From Owenia fusiformis (Eukaryota > Annelida > Polychaeta > Sabellida > Oweniidae): a stretch of 64,000 nt of DNA. The stretch spans positions 22,272,931 to 22,336,930 of the forward strand of contig CAIIXF020000003.1 in NCBI GenBank assembly GCA_903813345.2, given 5' to 3'. The notes under the pieces were generated by a model. The model did no database searches. It saw only the letters and a list, made by a program, of their open reading frames with translations, and had not been told where the DNA came from. Of this stretch, positions 36,331 to 48,283 are shown in pieces. The position numbers were made by a program, and so were the translations under genes. Position 1 is the first letter of the stretch. Every line of letters starts with the position of its first letter.

Positions 36331-39300
36331 CTAGAAACAGAAAATACATGATTATGCATATGTTTATTATATAATGTATGGTATAAATAAATTGAAAAAT
36401 ATGCATGCTTAAATAATATTACATAAGAACTCCCATAGCCGGTGACAGAAAAACTGATCCTATTCTGAGGGAGGTTTTTGTAAAAAAAATATTCAAATTC
36501 AACTAATTTTAGACTATGAGATATAAAGGAGCAACAAAGACAAGATGAGATGAGAATAACTGAATTGTAAAATGTAAAAATTCTACAGGATTTTTTGTTT
36601 TGATTACAAACATTCCAGGTCATGCCTTATTTTTCTGCAAGAAAAGATTCCTTACTTTCTGCATTTCCAAACCCAAATGTCGTTGTCGTTTGGAAAGAAC
36701 AAGACAAAGAGACAAAGGTTATTGTGATAGATTTCTTACATTTTCATTCTCTTTTCTTAGCTGCCACTTTAAATACTTACTGAAGTGCTGACAATCTTGT
36801 GTTCATAAGGGTGCCATGAGACATCTCTGACACAATTCTGATGGCCATCTTCTAATTTGGAAACTATCTCTCCAGTCAGTATATCATAGACTGAAATATA
36901 TTATAGACTGCAAAGTATCACTGATGAAAATATATGATATACTGAAATGTATCGTAGACTAAAATATATCGTAGACTGAAATGTATAATAGGGTGAAATG
37001 TATCACGTACTGAACAATAAGGCTGAATTGAGGCTTCAATATATCCTAGATGTCTTTATATTAAAGATCAAAATTTAACATAATGTTCTTCATAATTTGA
37101 AAAATTGATATTTTGACTCATAATTCTATTATTTGTCATTAAAAATTGGGGTCAACTAGATGCCAACAAACAATTTACAAGGCATTAGCATTAACATTAA
37201 CCAATCGTAACAAATCACTTCCTGGTGATTTCATAACAAAACAATAACCAGTCTCAGCTAAAATCTAGATATGCCATACAGTATACAATTTTCCCAGTCC
37301 ACATGAACTACATTAATGAAACAACTCATATTAAAGAACTTCAAGACTTACTGACGACAGATCCTGTAGCACAGCCAGTAAAAAGGTAGCGTTGCCCAGT
37401 TGTAAATGATGGAGAGAATCTACAGCGTACCAGAGTGTTCAGCACACAGTGCCCTCTATATGTCATTATGGAGGAATCACCAGGCAGTTTCTTACCAGTT
37501 TTGGCTTGTACTAAAACATGCATTTTTTCATGATGAGAAAATCTAAACTTATCCCACCCACCCAAAATTTTAGCTGAATTGAAGAATATTCAAAAGTAAA
37601 AAAAAATGTCAAGACTTTTTGGGCAACCCTTGGATATAATTTTATAGATATATCATTATAACAATCAATAAGGTTATCAATTAAAAACAAAAATAGGCAT
37701 TTCAAACAAATTTCTTTACATATTTTCATGAACTTGTATGACCTTGGTCTAGGCTCTTTCATCTTATTTCTTTATGGAAAGCTTCCAGTTAAAAGATGAG
37801 AATAAACATGTCAATGAAACTCCTACCTTTTCTAGGTACAGCCTGCCATCTATAGTCCCAATTTTGTTTTGTAACTGCCCTTCGAGATGCCTGAAAATAA
37901 TACAGATAATTTATCTAATAGATGTTAAATCCAGGCTTTATTTCATCCATTGTTGTATGGTTTTAATGCTACGACCACCATGGATGCATATGCGCAACGA
38001 TTTTTAGGTTTATGAATTCAGAATTTATGATTGAAGATACCCATGTTTTCAAAATTGGGTATTCAAAGATAATGATGCTTTAGGATTGTATACCATTAAT
38101 GAGTAGGATTTGAGAAAAAATACATGTACTTAATATCCCAGATGTGAGTAGAAATAATCTAAATTTATGTCATTAAAATTTAGAAATGTGGTTTTGAAAA
38201 GAGTTCATCAACTTTGAAAATTTTATTTTCTTTGAAAATGTGACTTCTAGGTTGGGGAGATTCCCCATAGAGCCCATGTTGTAAAACCACAAAATGTGAA
38301 ATATCTTTTCTTGTGTTGGGCAGATAATATTTTCTTTTACTGGACATATTCTAATTTGTATAACTATCAGATACATAAAGGTAATATGAAAAGTAAACCA
38401 TTAAAACTCCTGCATATTCAAGTTTAAGGGAATTTTGTAATACCATGCCATGTTAATTCCCCCGAATCAGCCACCTGGTGGCGAAACTGGTAAATACCTA
38501 CTCGCATCTGAGTCATTCAACAAGATAGAAGGGCAATACAGAGATGAGAAGCAAAACAACTAAGGCCAATATACTCATACGATTAAAAATTCTTGTTGTG
38601 TATTAAAAAACATATTTGAATCAACTGAAGACATAAACATAATGCTGACTAAGGGAAAAGATAATGCCAAGAAGGAGGAAAAAGAATATCATTCTCCAGC
38701 ACATGTGACTTAACATTTTATATCTTGTACTTACATCAATAGCTTCCTGAGATGAGAATTTACGGATATCCCATAGTTTAATGCTCTGGTCTTTACTGTT
38801 ACTGGCCAAGTATCTTGCATCACCCTGTAATGTTATAGTAAATAGCAAATCAACATTTTTAAAGGTCTTTTTGGGCAGGGTCACTATGCAATTAAACCAG
38901 CGTGTCATTAACTTAATTTTGAGAAAACTGTTGGACACAAGTAGACACGTCACATTCCCATAGAGAAGCGAAAATATGGATTAATAGTACTGCATGAAAA
39001 GAATGAGATAAGCCATAGAAAATAGGTAAACTTGGTAATAAATAGGAAAATCCATATTTGCGCTTTAAAAAAGAGACACATTTGGACCGGGTCCCTCATG
39101 AAAACAACAAAAACAAAAGTTAATGAACTTTAGTTATTTAATATATGACCAGAGATGAATCTACACAGACACAAAAAAAAACAATGTCCTTACCTTGCTT
39201 GCAATGAAGGTAATGCCATCACTATGTCCAGCTAGGGTCCCAACAGGATTGGGTGATTCTTCATTTAGAGTGCGTCTATCCCACACCTTGACCAGCCCAT

Positions 39301-42300
39301 CATCACCACCGCTATAGAGTATATGAGAAGAGTCGTCACCATAGGCAACAGCGTTGATATCATCCTCATGGGCATCAATCTGGATATAACAGAGTTGTAA
39401 TATTCATCACACTTAAATGCTATAGAGTATGTGAGAAGAGTCGTCACCATAGGCAACAGCATTGATATCACCCTCATGGGCATCAATCTGGATATAACAG
39501 AGTTGTAATATTCATCACACTTAAATGCTATAGAGTATATGAGAAGAGTCGTCACCATAGGCAACAGCATTGATATCATCCTCATGGGCATCAATCTGGA
39601 TATAACAGTGTTATAATATTTGTCACACGGAAATGCAATACTGTTTGCTACTTGGAATGCTGAGAGAAAATATATACCCACCAAACAGATGATACATTTG
39701 AAATTGTTACAGCATTGTTCAGAAAATAAATATCTTCTTTGAAATTTGTCAAATTAGAGCAGCTTAATTTTTCATATAATTTCGATACAGTACTTACTCT
39801 TAGACTCCTTTGATTGCTCTCTCTATCATATATGTATATACAACCATCATTTGCGCTGAAATTGGAAATGATAAAATATACCACAAGCAGAACAAGAACA
39901 CAAATGTGTACAACATGTCCCCATCAATGGGTGATCCTATATACTGCAATTATTTTAAATGATAAAATATACCACAAGAAGAAAAACCTGTATATATGAG
40001 CAACTTCCTAATATGAACGCTTCTTAGTGTGAACACTTTTTACATTTTTAATATACCATAGACTTCCTGGTTAAAAGACCTTAAAATGTGAGCACCTGCC
40101 TATAACAAACATTTGTAGCACAAGAATCAGCCATGAATTCCTTCATTTTATGTATTTTCAAGATATTTATTCTGAATTATGCACATTTCTGCATCAAACA
40201 AATTGACTTATTTCCAATATTAATTCAGTTATTGCTATTGTGATGATGCGCATGCATTCGATATAATACTGCAAATATATTGAAAAAATCATCAAAGTTT
40301 CTTACCCGCCTAAAATTTCTGAGTTGTCCATTGAGAAACTTAGAGAGAAGATTGCAAATCTACCATAGTTTGGTGCAAGGTGCAATGCATTATGGGTAAT
40401 ACTTTCTCCATATATGTTGCATAAATGGACTGAAAAGCAAGGTCAAAGGTCAGTTTTACAACACTCAAGAACTGACATCTATATTGTATAGGGTACAAGC
40501 AAGTAAAAGTTGTTTACCTGACTTCATGAAACCCCCAAAATAATCAGGCTTGCTGTCAAAAATGACAATCCCATATAACCCCAGATGAAAAGATATCCCT
40601 TCATTCTTTCAATCTAAAAAGTAATCACATTTCATATCGTTTCAGTGTTGCAATAATGACCAATGACTTTGCTTCTTCCCTCATATATCTTACCCTCCCA
40701 GTAACTCGTGATTGCTGTGTGAAAATTCTAAGGAGAATATTGAAAAGTTGCGATCATAATCAGTGGGCACCATGTTGAGGGCTTCATGAACAGTATGATC
40801 CCCGTAGATGTTGCATAGATGAACTGGAAGAAACACAAGGTTAACTTAGAAGCATAGAATGATACTAAAATACACCTAGGTGTCCCCTTAAGGCACCTTG
40901 ATTTACAAAGGCATATTACTCCAAGTACTCTGTGTATTTTACTACCAGTAACAAAACAATGTTTGATGTGCATGAAGTAATGAATTGGGAGAGTTTCAAA
41001 TGTTGATGTCCCTGAAGCAGAAGTAATAGAGTATAAGACAACTAGACAAAAAACATAATAAAAGGTCACTTACTACACTCAGACCAGCTGGAGTATACCA
41101 TGTAGTTACCATCAGGGCTAAAAAAAAATAAACAAAATAATACAGTATTCTGATATCTCTAAATAGTGTATACGTTATATCTTAGTACAGTAGAATCTGT
41201 CAGCCAGAACACCTTTGTAAATGGAAAATCTTATCTTATACAAAAAGTTGGAGATAACAATATATCAGCACTTCTGGTGGTGACACTTCTGACTGTGTTA
41301 ATTGCTTGCCTCTCTGTCTTCATTTAAACTGTATGTAACACAGAGTGCATGCAAAGGTAGGATGTCCCACGGAGTAGAAAGTCACACCAGAGTAGAAAGC
41401 CCTGACATTACAGTTCATTTGTAAACTCTATTTTTCTGAGAAGATTGAAATGTTCTCACCTGAATGCTGTGTCTAGGACGCTCCAACCAACATCTCTGGC
41501 AACTATTGTCTTAAACTCATCAAATTCTCCATTTAATGTAGAATATAACCTGATATTCTGATCTGAAAATAAAGATTCATCAAGATGTCAACACAAATAT
41601 TGGACAAGGCATTAACATGCAAAATGTCCTCACCTGCCATTTTTTACAGATGCCGACCAACGAACACCGTCAACAAAAAAGTTGGAGACTATAACAATAT
41701 GTCACCATTTTTGGTGGTGAGATAATAAACTTAAGGCACAGGAAGTCACCACCTGTGAAGTTACTTCAAATTGTTACAAAAGTGTAACATTTTTTACACC
41801 TGTGACCTGTGACACAGAGTCTATTATGGCCTAAAAATCCTGATGCTTTTTGCTAAACCAAGGAAGTTTGGGTATATTGACTTTTATGAAAATTTGAAAA
41901 ATATAACAAGTAATCCTATTTCTGCCTTAAACTGTAAAAATAACCGTAACAAACATAGTATGCTTTACTTGACTGGATTCATGCCAATGACCTTGACCTA
42001 CTTACCCTGGCAAGCAGACATGAAGACATTGCCATCTTTAGAGTAAGTCCCACAAAATACTTTACTCTGAAACTTGGCCACAACCTCATGATGGTTTGGG
42101 AGAAATCTGAAACATATACAAAAGCTCTTATACTCGTATATATTAAGGATATACCAGTGTAACCCTTGCGACAATGGTGATATATTTTTAAATTACAGAA
42201 ATAGAAAATTAACACCTCTATGAAAAGCTCATTTGTTAACTTCACGTTTGACAAGTGTTCTGTATTAAATATCAAGGACGCAGAATGACGATATATGACG

Positions 42301-45300
42301 CTTTACGACATTGTATTCCATAGCAACTAAGAGATTCTCATTTTCAATGTTGTTTGATCATGACGTCATATAACACTTTTGTTAATTGGTTCTCGGAATA
42401 TGATACCATTATCTGTGACGTCAGTGACATATTGCCCCATCAACAAATAAACAAACAAATGAACTGTACGTCATCAATTCTTCCAAATAATTCAGTAATT
42501 TTTTGTATATTCTTGTTTCATTCCAGTTTCGTATCCGTTTCTTTCGTTTATCCCAGCAGTATATGTGTATGTGTCCATTTATTACAAACCCGACAAATCT
42601 AATTTGTAACTTGCTTCTGATTTTGCTACAGTCTGTATGAGTTTTCATTAAGTTATAGTCTATAGCCTATGTATTGACCAGGGGTATTTAATATCAAAAG
42701 GCAACTGTAAAATACAGTATTCTATTTTGGAATTTCTATAATTCATGTATACACTTATTACATGAATCATTTGTATGTATTTCTATTGAAATCATTACCT
42801 TGTTCCGTTTTTCCTTTCTGTCAAAACAAATACCATCAAACATGTGAAACAAGCCATTCAAAATTTTGTTCAATTTATGTTATTATTCTATTTTTTTTTT
42901 AAATTATAGTTACCAGTTAAAAATATCTTCCCAGTGAGTATTAACGACCATGATCGGACATGCCGGATACAATGCGAAAAACGTCCATAGCCGTTCACAA
43001 AAACACATTATTCGTGTACTACATTCAGTAGACGTATCTTGCTCAAATCCGACATAAGTGGGGACCTCGGGGTGAGGAATGCAAAGGGAATGTACAACCC
43101 CACCCGAAAATCATCAAAAAGCACGCATGCTATATATCATGAGCGAAATCATTCATGCCTGATCTGTGAGGTTATACTTGTGAAGGCAGTTCATAAGACA
43201 GGACATGTTGAGTTTTCACAATTGTTAACCTCAAATGTAACGTTATCCTTTCCCGAAAAATGAACAGAAATATTAGCATATTAGAATAGGAGTCAATTAT
43301 GGCTATTTTTAGCCATTTTAAATCATCGTTTATTGAATGAATGTCTTACTGGGGCATCTAGCCCTCAATTTATTCATAATTTATAATATTTTGGAATGAT
43401 GTTTGTCATGCTAGTTTATGTTTTTGTGAGCCGTCGATTTTGTTAATTCTTGAGAAAGGCGTCATATATTTAGTTAAATTATGACGCGAATTGACCAGTG
43501 GCTTTTGTATCATTGTTAAAGCACACCAATCTTCAACGGCATTTTCAAGCGTAAAACAGACCGTTGACCCTATGTTTTTTTAATATCAAAATAAACAAGA
43601 GAACACCTTTTTTAGAATAAGCAAATAAAAAAAATACCACAATCCATTGGAAATTTTCGTAATTTTCGATTCAAAACGTGTCAAAATGCGAAAATGAAAA
43701 AGATATGTTTTTAATGGAAAAACGTTACAAAAATTCACAAATATTGTTGGGGTAGGGGTAACACTTTAAGTGAAAAAAGTAAGAAAAAATGTCCTGAGTG
43801 TACCAATCTTCGAACCAATATAATTATGTATAAAGGAAGTTTATCTAGGCTCGAAAAATATCGTCAATACTCCCTAGATCATCATTTTATCGATGACATA
43901 TAGGAAAATATGTTTTTTTTGCTTTGGAATCAATGGCGCCTCAAATGTTCAAATGTTGATAACGTCACACCTATTTTCAGAAGCTTCTCATGAAAAAACT
44001 AATCCGTTGACCTACCTTTTTTATTACATTTTTCGAATCGCTACATCTAGGTCTATAATAAAAACCTAGTTTCGTTGAGATTGAAAATGGTCGATTTTTT
44101 CGGAGGTTACACTGGTATATCCTTAAATACAACAATCATTGCTAGGATTACAACCTTGCATATCAAATGCATGATACATGAGCTACATACATACCCAGTA
44201 TTTATTATAATAATTAAGAAATATAGACCGAATAGCAGGGGTAATATCGGATAGGCACAAACGTTTTCTGTAACCCGAACGAAAGAAGGGAGTGAGGGGT
44301 TCGAAAGCTTTTGTGCCTAGCCCTAAGGGGTGTATTCGTTGATATTACCCCTACTCTGAGGTCTATATTACGATTCGAACATGAAAACTCACCAAAATGT
44401 TTCGAATATTGATTATGGTCCATCATTACTACGTCCCGCCGTTATGACGTCACACATCAGTTGTGTCACCAGGGGCATTATTTGGGAATATACCCCGGGT
44501 GAAATGTTGACTTTGTTCACAGTTTATAGAAGGTGTGAAGTCATGTTCGAATACATTATACATACTACATGTAAAAAACATACATACCCAGTATTTATGA
44601 TGCAACAATCTCCAGGCGAAAATCGTTGTTTCCCACGCATTCCTACTTCTCTCTAAAAACATAAATAAAATGTTGTTTAGTATACAAGCCAATATCCAAA
44701 CCTCGACTTTTTCTACCAAGTGATCTCTTTTTTAGTTTATTCATTTTCTAATATTTTGGTTCTTTGCCAAAGTTTGCCAAGTTGCATGATATTTGCAACT
44801 GTATTAAGAAAATATGTAGCATATTTTCATTTTTTTACCTTTTGTAACATCTGAGGAAGTGTTGTTTTTTGGCCATAGGGAAATTTCTGTCTTCTCCCAG
44901 AGCTCATGAGCAATTCCTGCTTTAGTTCATGCATCTGAAAATATTATGTCATCCAATAATGGTCCTTTAATTTTGGGCAACATTTTAAAGCAATTTTCAT
45001 TTTTGAGCAATTTTTCAATTTTTCACATCCTTTTACTGACAAAATTGCTAAATAGTCCATCTTCTTAAAATACCAGACCTGTGACCCAGCATAAGGTCCA
45101 TTAAGAATTGATTCCATATATAACCTAACAGTAACTACAGTTAACTGATAAACATAAATTACAACTGCGTGTTGCATTATTCTTTTTTTAATAAGTTAGG
45201 ATAATTAATAAAGCTCACATTTATCCTGGATGGGCGTTACTGCCATTTAATATGAGTACATGTACATACATGTATTATAAACAGATTATATTAAAGATGC

Positions 45301-46445
45301 ATGCATGAAATAAGTTTTGACTTACATCTATATTGCTGGTATCAGGATTCGATTCAGCTGGAATCAGAGAGAATGCAAAGCTGTTGATATTAAAACAAGA
45401 TTTATATGTGATATTTATTTGCTAATTAATTATTTGGATAATGACCTATGCATATTCAAAAATGTGAGTTTGCATATTTTCTGATCTAAAAGAAAAATTG
45501 CACCAATAAAAAACAGATACAGGGAGACACATTGAGTTTAGAAGATTATTTCAAATACAATGAGTAATTTTAAAGATCAACTGTTTTTACAAAAGTTATC
45601 TGCCCAACTATTTTTATCAATAATTTTATTTCCTAAAACTCACCTTTAGGACGCTCATGTCCAAAGTTGTCTATATCCCCCATATCATCTTCTTCATCCT
45701 CCTCATTCTCCATGTCATCCTCCCCATAGACTGATGGCATCAATCGTACCTGACCACTGAAAATAAACAGAGTTAAAAATCTAGTCCTCCAAATTCCATG
45801 ATTATAGTATAACACTCTTATACACATGGGGTAACTTAGTCCTGGGGCTACTCAACCATGTGGTTATTTCCACCTTGACTTATATTTGAATTCATGCATG
45901 TTTGGTTATGAAAGCTGATCCATCATCCACTATACATTGAAAAACAAGAGAGAAGTACTAGAAACGACCCATGGTTTCACTCATCTGGGAAGCTGTAGTG
46001 TAACAAGCCTGGGATACTAGACCTGAAAGGGAGTGTGTCACATGTCATTTTCATTTCCTGTTTACATTTCTGAAAGCTACCCCAACACCTTAAATTTTGA
46101 AACTTTGATCGATTGATGAATGAAGATAAATTAGAATGATGTGAATAGTTACAGGAGCAAAATCAACCCCAATACATTGAACGAGATCTCCCATAGTTTG
46201 AGACGGCTGCCTTACGACCCGCCTTACGACAATGGAGATCTCGAAAACATGCTCTGAAAAGAAAGAAGTAGGTCTTACCTTCTGATCAAATAGCTCAGAA
46301 TTGTTGCCAAATCATCAGTGCCCTCTGCTCCTTCCCCATCTGAAGTGGTTGGGGCATCTTCTGAAGTCGTCTGTGCACCCTCGTCTGACATATTCCTTGA
46401 CCTCCCAGACCCTCGGCGTTGACTAATGGAAAGTCGAGAACCCAT
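36142..46445 (-). CDS. DCAF11: DDB1- and CUL4-associated factor 11 (WD40 protein), 16 exon positions
   Basis: DCAF11 is a substrate receptor that docks on DDB1 in CUL4 E3 ubiquitin ligases. Exons in transcript order are 46445-46279, 45756-45644, 45357-45326, 44934-44839, 44652-44588, 42106-42006, 41562-41460, 41117-41074, then either 40823-40694 or 40429-40306. They continue 39855-39798, 39379-39194, 38824-38735, 37890-37827, 37510-37352, 36890-36781 and 36330-36142. With either exon 9 the total divides by three (566 or 568 aa; human 546). The start MGSR matches human. Conserved blocks are GQVRLMPS, FCGTYSKDGNVFMSACQ, ARDVGWSVLDTAF, HEDDINAVAYGDDSS, SNSKDQSIKLWDIRKFSS, QNWDYRWQ, LPGDSSIMTYRGH and NCVRDVSWHP. 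DWD-box candidates are KVWDRR and KLWDIR. The tail is acidic then basic (DSDDDADEDSDGDDD, GRRRRKSKR), a likely nuclear signal. Confidence 0.95.
36891..37020 (-). repeat. Degenerate ~19-bp repeats copying the exon 15 acceptor
   Basis: On the plus strand, words like ATCATAGACTGAAATATA recur: TTATAGACTGC, GATATACTGAAATGTATC, GTAGACTAAAATATATC, GTAGACTGAAATGTAT. On the coding (minus) strand each reads as TTTCAG followed by TCTA, i.e. a copy of the exon 15 splice acceptor at 36890/36891. The array lies just upstream of the true acceptor and presents several decoy 3' splice sites. Confidence 0.7.
39194..39379 (-). CDS. DCAF11: DCAF11 exon 11, WD repeat HEDDINAV...FIASK
   Basis: Sixty-two codons, phase 0 at both ends. 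It encodes IDAHEDDINAVAYGDDSS, ILYSGGDDGLVKVWDRRT and GTLAGHSDGITFIASK, closely matching human (HEDDVNAVAFADISSQ, FSGGDDAICKVWDRRT, GHQDGITFIDSK). The KVWDRR segment is a DWD-box candidate for DDB1 contact. The first 70 bases and the preceding acceptor are duplicated twice more just upstream (see 39296-39620). Confidence 0.93.
39296..39620 (-). repeat. 108-bp tandem triplication covering exon 11 head and its acceptor
   Basis: The shared words start every 108 bp; GGCATCAATC is at 39371, 39479 and 39587. Each unit holds intron end, TATATCCAG acceptor and the first ~70 coding bases (GATGCCCATGAGG through CTCTATAG on the minus strand). Only the copy nearest the exon body continues in frame. Using an upstream acceptor would read into ATT-TAA within the next unit's intron part, so the extra copies are decoys or poison exons. 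Copies differ at only a few sites, pointing to a recent duplication. Confidence 0.9.
40306..40429 (-). CDS. DCAF11: DCAF11 alternative exon 9 (downstream version)
   Basis: Acceptor TTTTCAG/TCC, donor GGCGG/GTAAG. Entered in phase 1 and left in phase 2, it reads IHLCNIYGESITHNALHLAP, NYGRFAIFSLSF, SMDNSEILGG. It aligns without gaps to the human stretch HICNIYGEGDTHTALDLRP...VLGG (41 residues). It replaces, and cannot follow, the exon at 40694-40823, since using both breaks the frame. This version is closer to the vertebrate protein, so it is probably the ancestral type. Confidence 0.92.
40694..40823 (-). CDS. DCAF11: DCAF11 alternative exon 9 (upstream version)
   Basis: Acceptor TTCCAG/TTC, donor GGGAGG/GTAAG, with the same entry and exit phases as the other version. 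It reads IHLCNIYGDHTVHEALNMVP, TDYDRNFSIFSLEF, SHSNHELLGG. It is two codons longer and differs at roughly half of positions from the 40306-40429 version. It keeps the HLCNIYG start, the F-IFSL core and the LGG end, so it looks selected for function and not decayed. The 264-bp intron between the two is short. Confidence 0.92.
41608..41735. repeat. Dispersed repeat family R1, copy in DCAF11 intron
   Basis: Same block order as 6806-6963 (AGGCATTAAC, GCAAAATGTCC, CACCTGCCAT, TTACAGA, AAAAAAGTTGGAGACTATAA, CAATATGTCA, GGTGGTGA). A shorter fragment is at 41243-41290. It lies between DCAF11 exons 6 and 7. Confidence 0.55.
42107..44587 (-). other. DCAF11: Largest DCAF11 intron (between exons 5 and 6)
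   Basis: About 2.5 kb without supported coding sequence. It holds the palindromic MITE at about 44218-44372. A short duplicate of the exon 5 donor side (ACATACATACCCAGTATTTA) lies near 44186-44206, matching 44579-44598. Between about 42.9 and 44.1 kb the base composition is slightly less AT-rich and CpG more frequent than elsewhere, but no element is recognised. Confidence 0.5.
44218..44372. mobile_element. Diverged palindromic MITE related to 7726-7884
   Basis: Left words AATATAGACC, AGGGGTAATATC and TAGGCACAAA are mirrored at the right (TTTTGTGCCTA, GATATTACCCCT, GGTCTATATT). Like the 7.7 kb copy it is preceded by ATTAAG and followed by CGATTC-AACAT. Arms are more diverged than in the 7.7 kb copy. 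Confidence 0.6.
46279..46445 (-). CDS. DCAF11: DCAF11 first coding exon
   Basis: The ATG at 46445-46443 opens MGSRLSISQRRGSGRSR, and the exon ends with TDDLATILSYLIR at donor AG/GTAAG. The MGSR start and the following Ser/Gly/Arg-rich then acidic segment fit the human N-terminus. LATILSYLIRSGQVRL after splicing matches human LAQVLAYLLRRGQVRL. The promoter and any untranslated exon upstream could not be located; transposons begin at 46898. Confidence 0.92.
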
Positions 46446-46907
46446 GCGATACCCTGGAACTCATTGAAATAGTGTCTAAAATGGAGAAGTTTCAATGTTT
46501 ACAAAATATTTATGTAAAGTTAAAAAGTTAACAAGTTCAAGGTCATTAAAAACACGGATCTGCTATACTTAATTTTAGAAAATACACACCTACGTGATCA
46601 TTAGAAATGCATAGTGATTTATCTAAAACATAAATGAATTATAAGAAAATGTATCAAATTATTTTAAAACTTGCAGTTGATTAGTTTTGATCAGCATGAT
46701 GACTAAATATTGATTCTTGTCATGGATTAGGAGCAGGAAAAACTTTTGGCAGGAAAGGAAAAGGTAAATATTTCAAATATATCTTGCTTGATTATCTCAT
46801 GATGTTGATGCTTTGAATACTTAAATAATGCAGAAATTAAATGTAGTTTACTAGGGTAGGTTTTGTTCAAATCTGGATGAAATTACATTTCGACTTGCAT
46901 TTAGGCC

Positions 46908-48263
46908 TAGTATGTATCCAACAGACCGAATATAATATTCGGTCTGTTATGATTGATATATTTCCTGTGGAAATCGCGGTGATATTTTTTGCACATTAAT
47001 TTCTCGTTTATTATTAGAATGTTCACCTTGAAAATTGGTGAATATGTTGAAGAGATGTTCATCTTAAACTAGAAGCAAAATTATTTGTATAAGGCGGGTA
47101 CAAGTTACTCACGTCGAGAGCTACCATGTTAGATTTTGAAAGTATAGCTCTCCATCGTGAGGATCTCCCAGCTGAAGAATTGTGACATCTAAATTTGATC
47201 AGCGCCAGTCACCGGCTTGCTGTTTGTCTCAAACTGTAGCCTACATATGGGCTCATATGTGTCTACTTTCCCCGTGCATGTAGGATCGCGGATGTGCTTC
47301 TATGGCGATCAGGAGTTCTAATCGTTTTTTGTTTGATACCCATTTCCAATATGGCGGTTAAACGGAAATACTATCGACGCATGCGCAACTTGGGAAACGT
47401 CAAGCCGCCATATTGAATATACCTGGCCAAAACTTTTGACACGACCAATAAAATGAAGTCCTGATCGATACATAGGGCAGTGAGACGTTCTATAGTTGAG
47501 CTGAATGAAAGATGGCGATGTAGGAATATTTTCAGGTATATAATGTGCAACATGAGTCCGCTGAATTCCCTGAAATTTTCTTTGAAGTCAGGATTCTTAA
47601 GCTGTTGATTCTAGCGATAGAGAGCTATACTTTCAAAATCTAAGTAGCTCTCGACGGGAGTAAGGTACAAGTTGATATAAAATAATGAAATGTTCAGACT
47701 CACCGAAACTTCAGGATGTGTTCATAAGTAGATCGCGAAATCAATGTCAAGGACGTTTGAGTTCACGAGATTCAAACGAGATATGCAAATTTTGAACTTT
47801 GACAACACATGACCACTTGATTACCTCGGCCTTCTTCATGAATATTTCTGCTCTATTTACTATAAATGAAGAAAATTAATCGGGATAATGATAATAAATG
47901 ACTAGATCTAATAAATTCCCGCACAAATGGAATTTAGCATACGCTTCCGTTATGTTGCTCCGTCCGCTCCACGTGTTATTTGTTTACAAATAGACTGACG
48001 TCACTGGCTAAATCTCGTTTATCGTGAGAATTGGCATTGCCAAAATGGCTTGACCTAATCAATGGCTTCGCTACAAGAAGCGTCTGTACATTTTATGAAT
48101 ATCTTCAGTAAGAGGACAATATACGAAAAAATAATATTGTAAGTTCTTTATAAGGTAATCATTTTATCATTAAACAAACTTATTTGTAACATTTATACAA
48201 CACCACATTTTACAATAGGTGACTTACAGTCTGAATATTTATTCAGACGAAGGATACAGTCTA
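46908..48263 (+). mobile_element. Inverted-repeat DNA element 'TAG-tATCC', copy 1, carrying an inner element
   Basis: It begins TAGTATGTATCCAACAGACC and ends GGATACAGTCTA; the end's complement, TAGACTGTATCC, is similar to the start. A CATTTAGGCC duplication flanks it (46898-46907 and 48264-48273). Each terminus holds a small hairpin (CAGACCGAAT with ATTCGGTCTG; AGTCTGAAT with ATTCAGAC). After removal of the inner 47105-47663 element it is about 790 bp long, like copy 2. No protein is encoded. Target duplications of 9-10 bp suggest a MULE-like mobiliser, but that is inference. Confidence 0.85.
47105..47663. mobile_element. Nested element with 8-bp target duplication, inside copy 1
   Basis: The ends are TTACTCACGTCGAGAGCT and AGCTCTCGACGGGAGTAA, with inverted pairing going on for about 45 bp (TTAGATTTTGAAAGTATAGC). 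GGTACAAG stands directly on both sides (47097-47104 and 47664-47671). Copies 2 and 3 of the outer element have the uninterrupted site (AGGCGGGTACAAGTTGATAT), so the borders are certain. An 8-bp duplication fits hAT- or P-type transposons. Non-autonomous. Confidence 0.88.
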
Positions 48264-48283
48264 CATTTAGGCCGGGCATTTAG

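Noticed and set aside
39265-39684. 139-aa protein with three repeated ISRLMPMR units
   Set aside because: It is a wrong-frame reading of the 108-bp triplication at DCAF11 exon 11.
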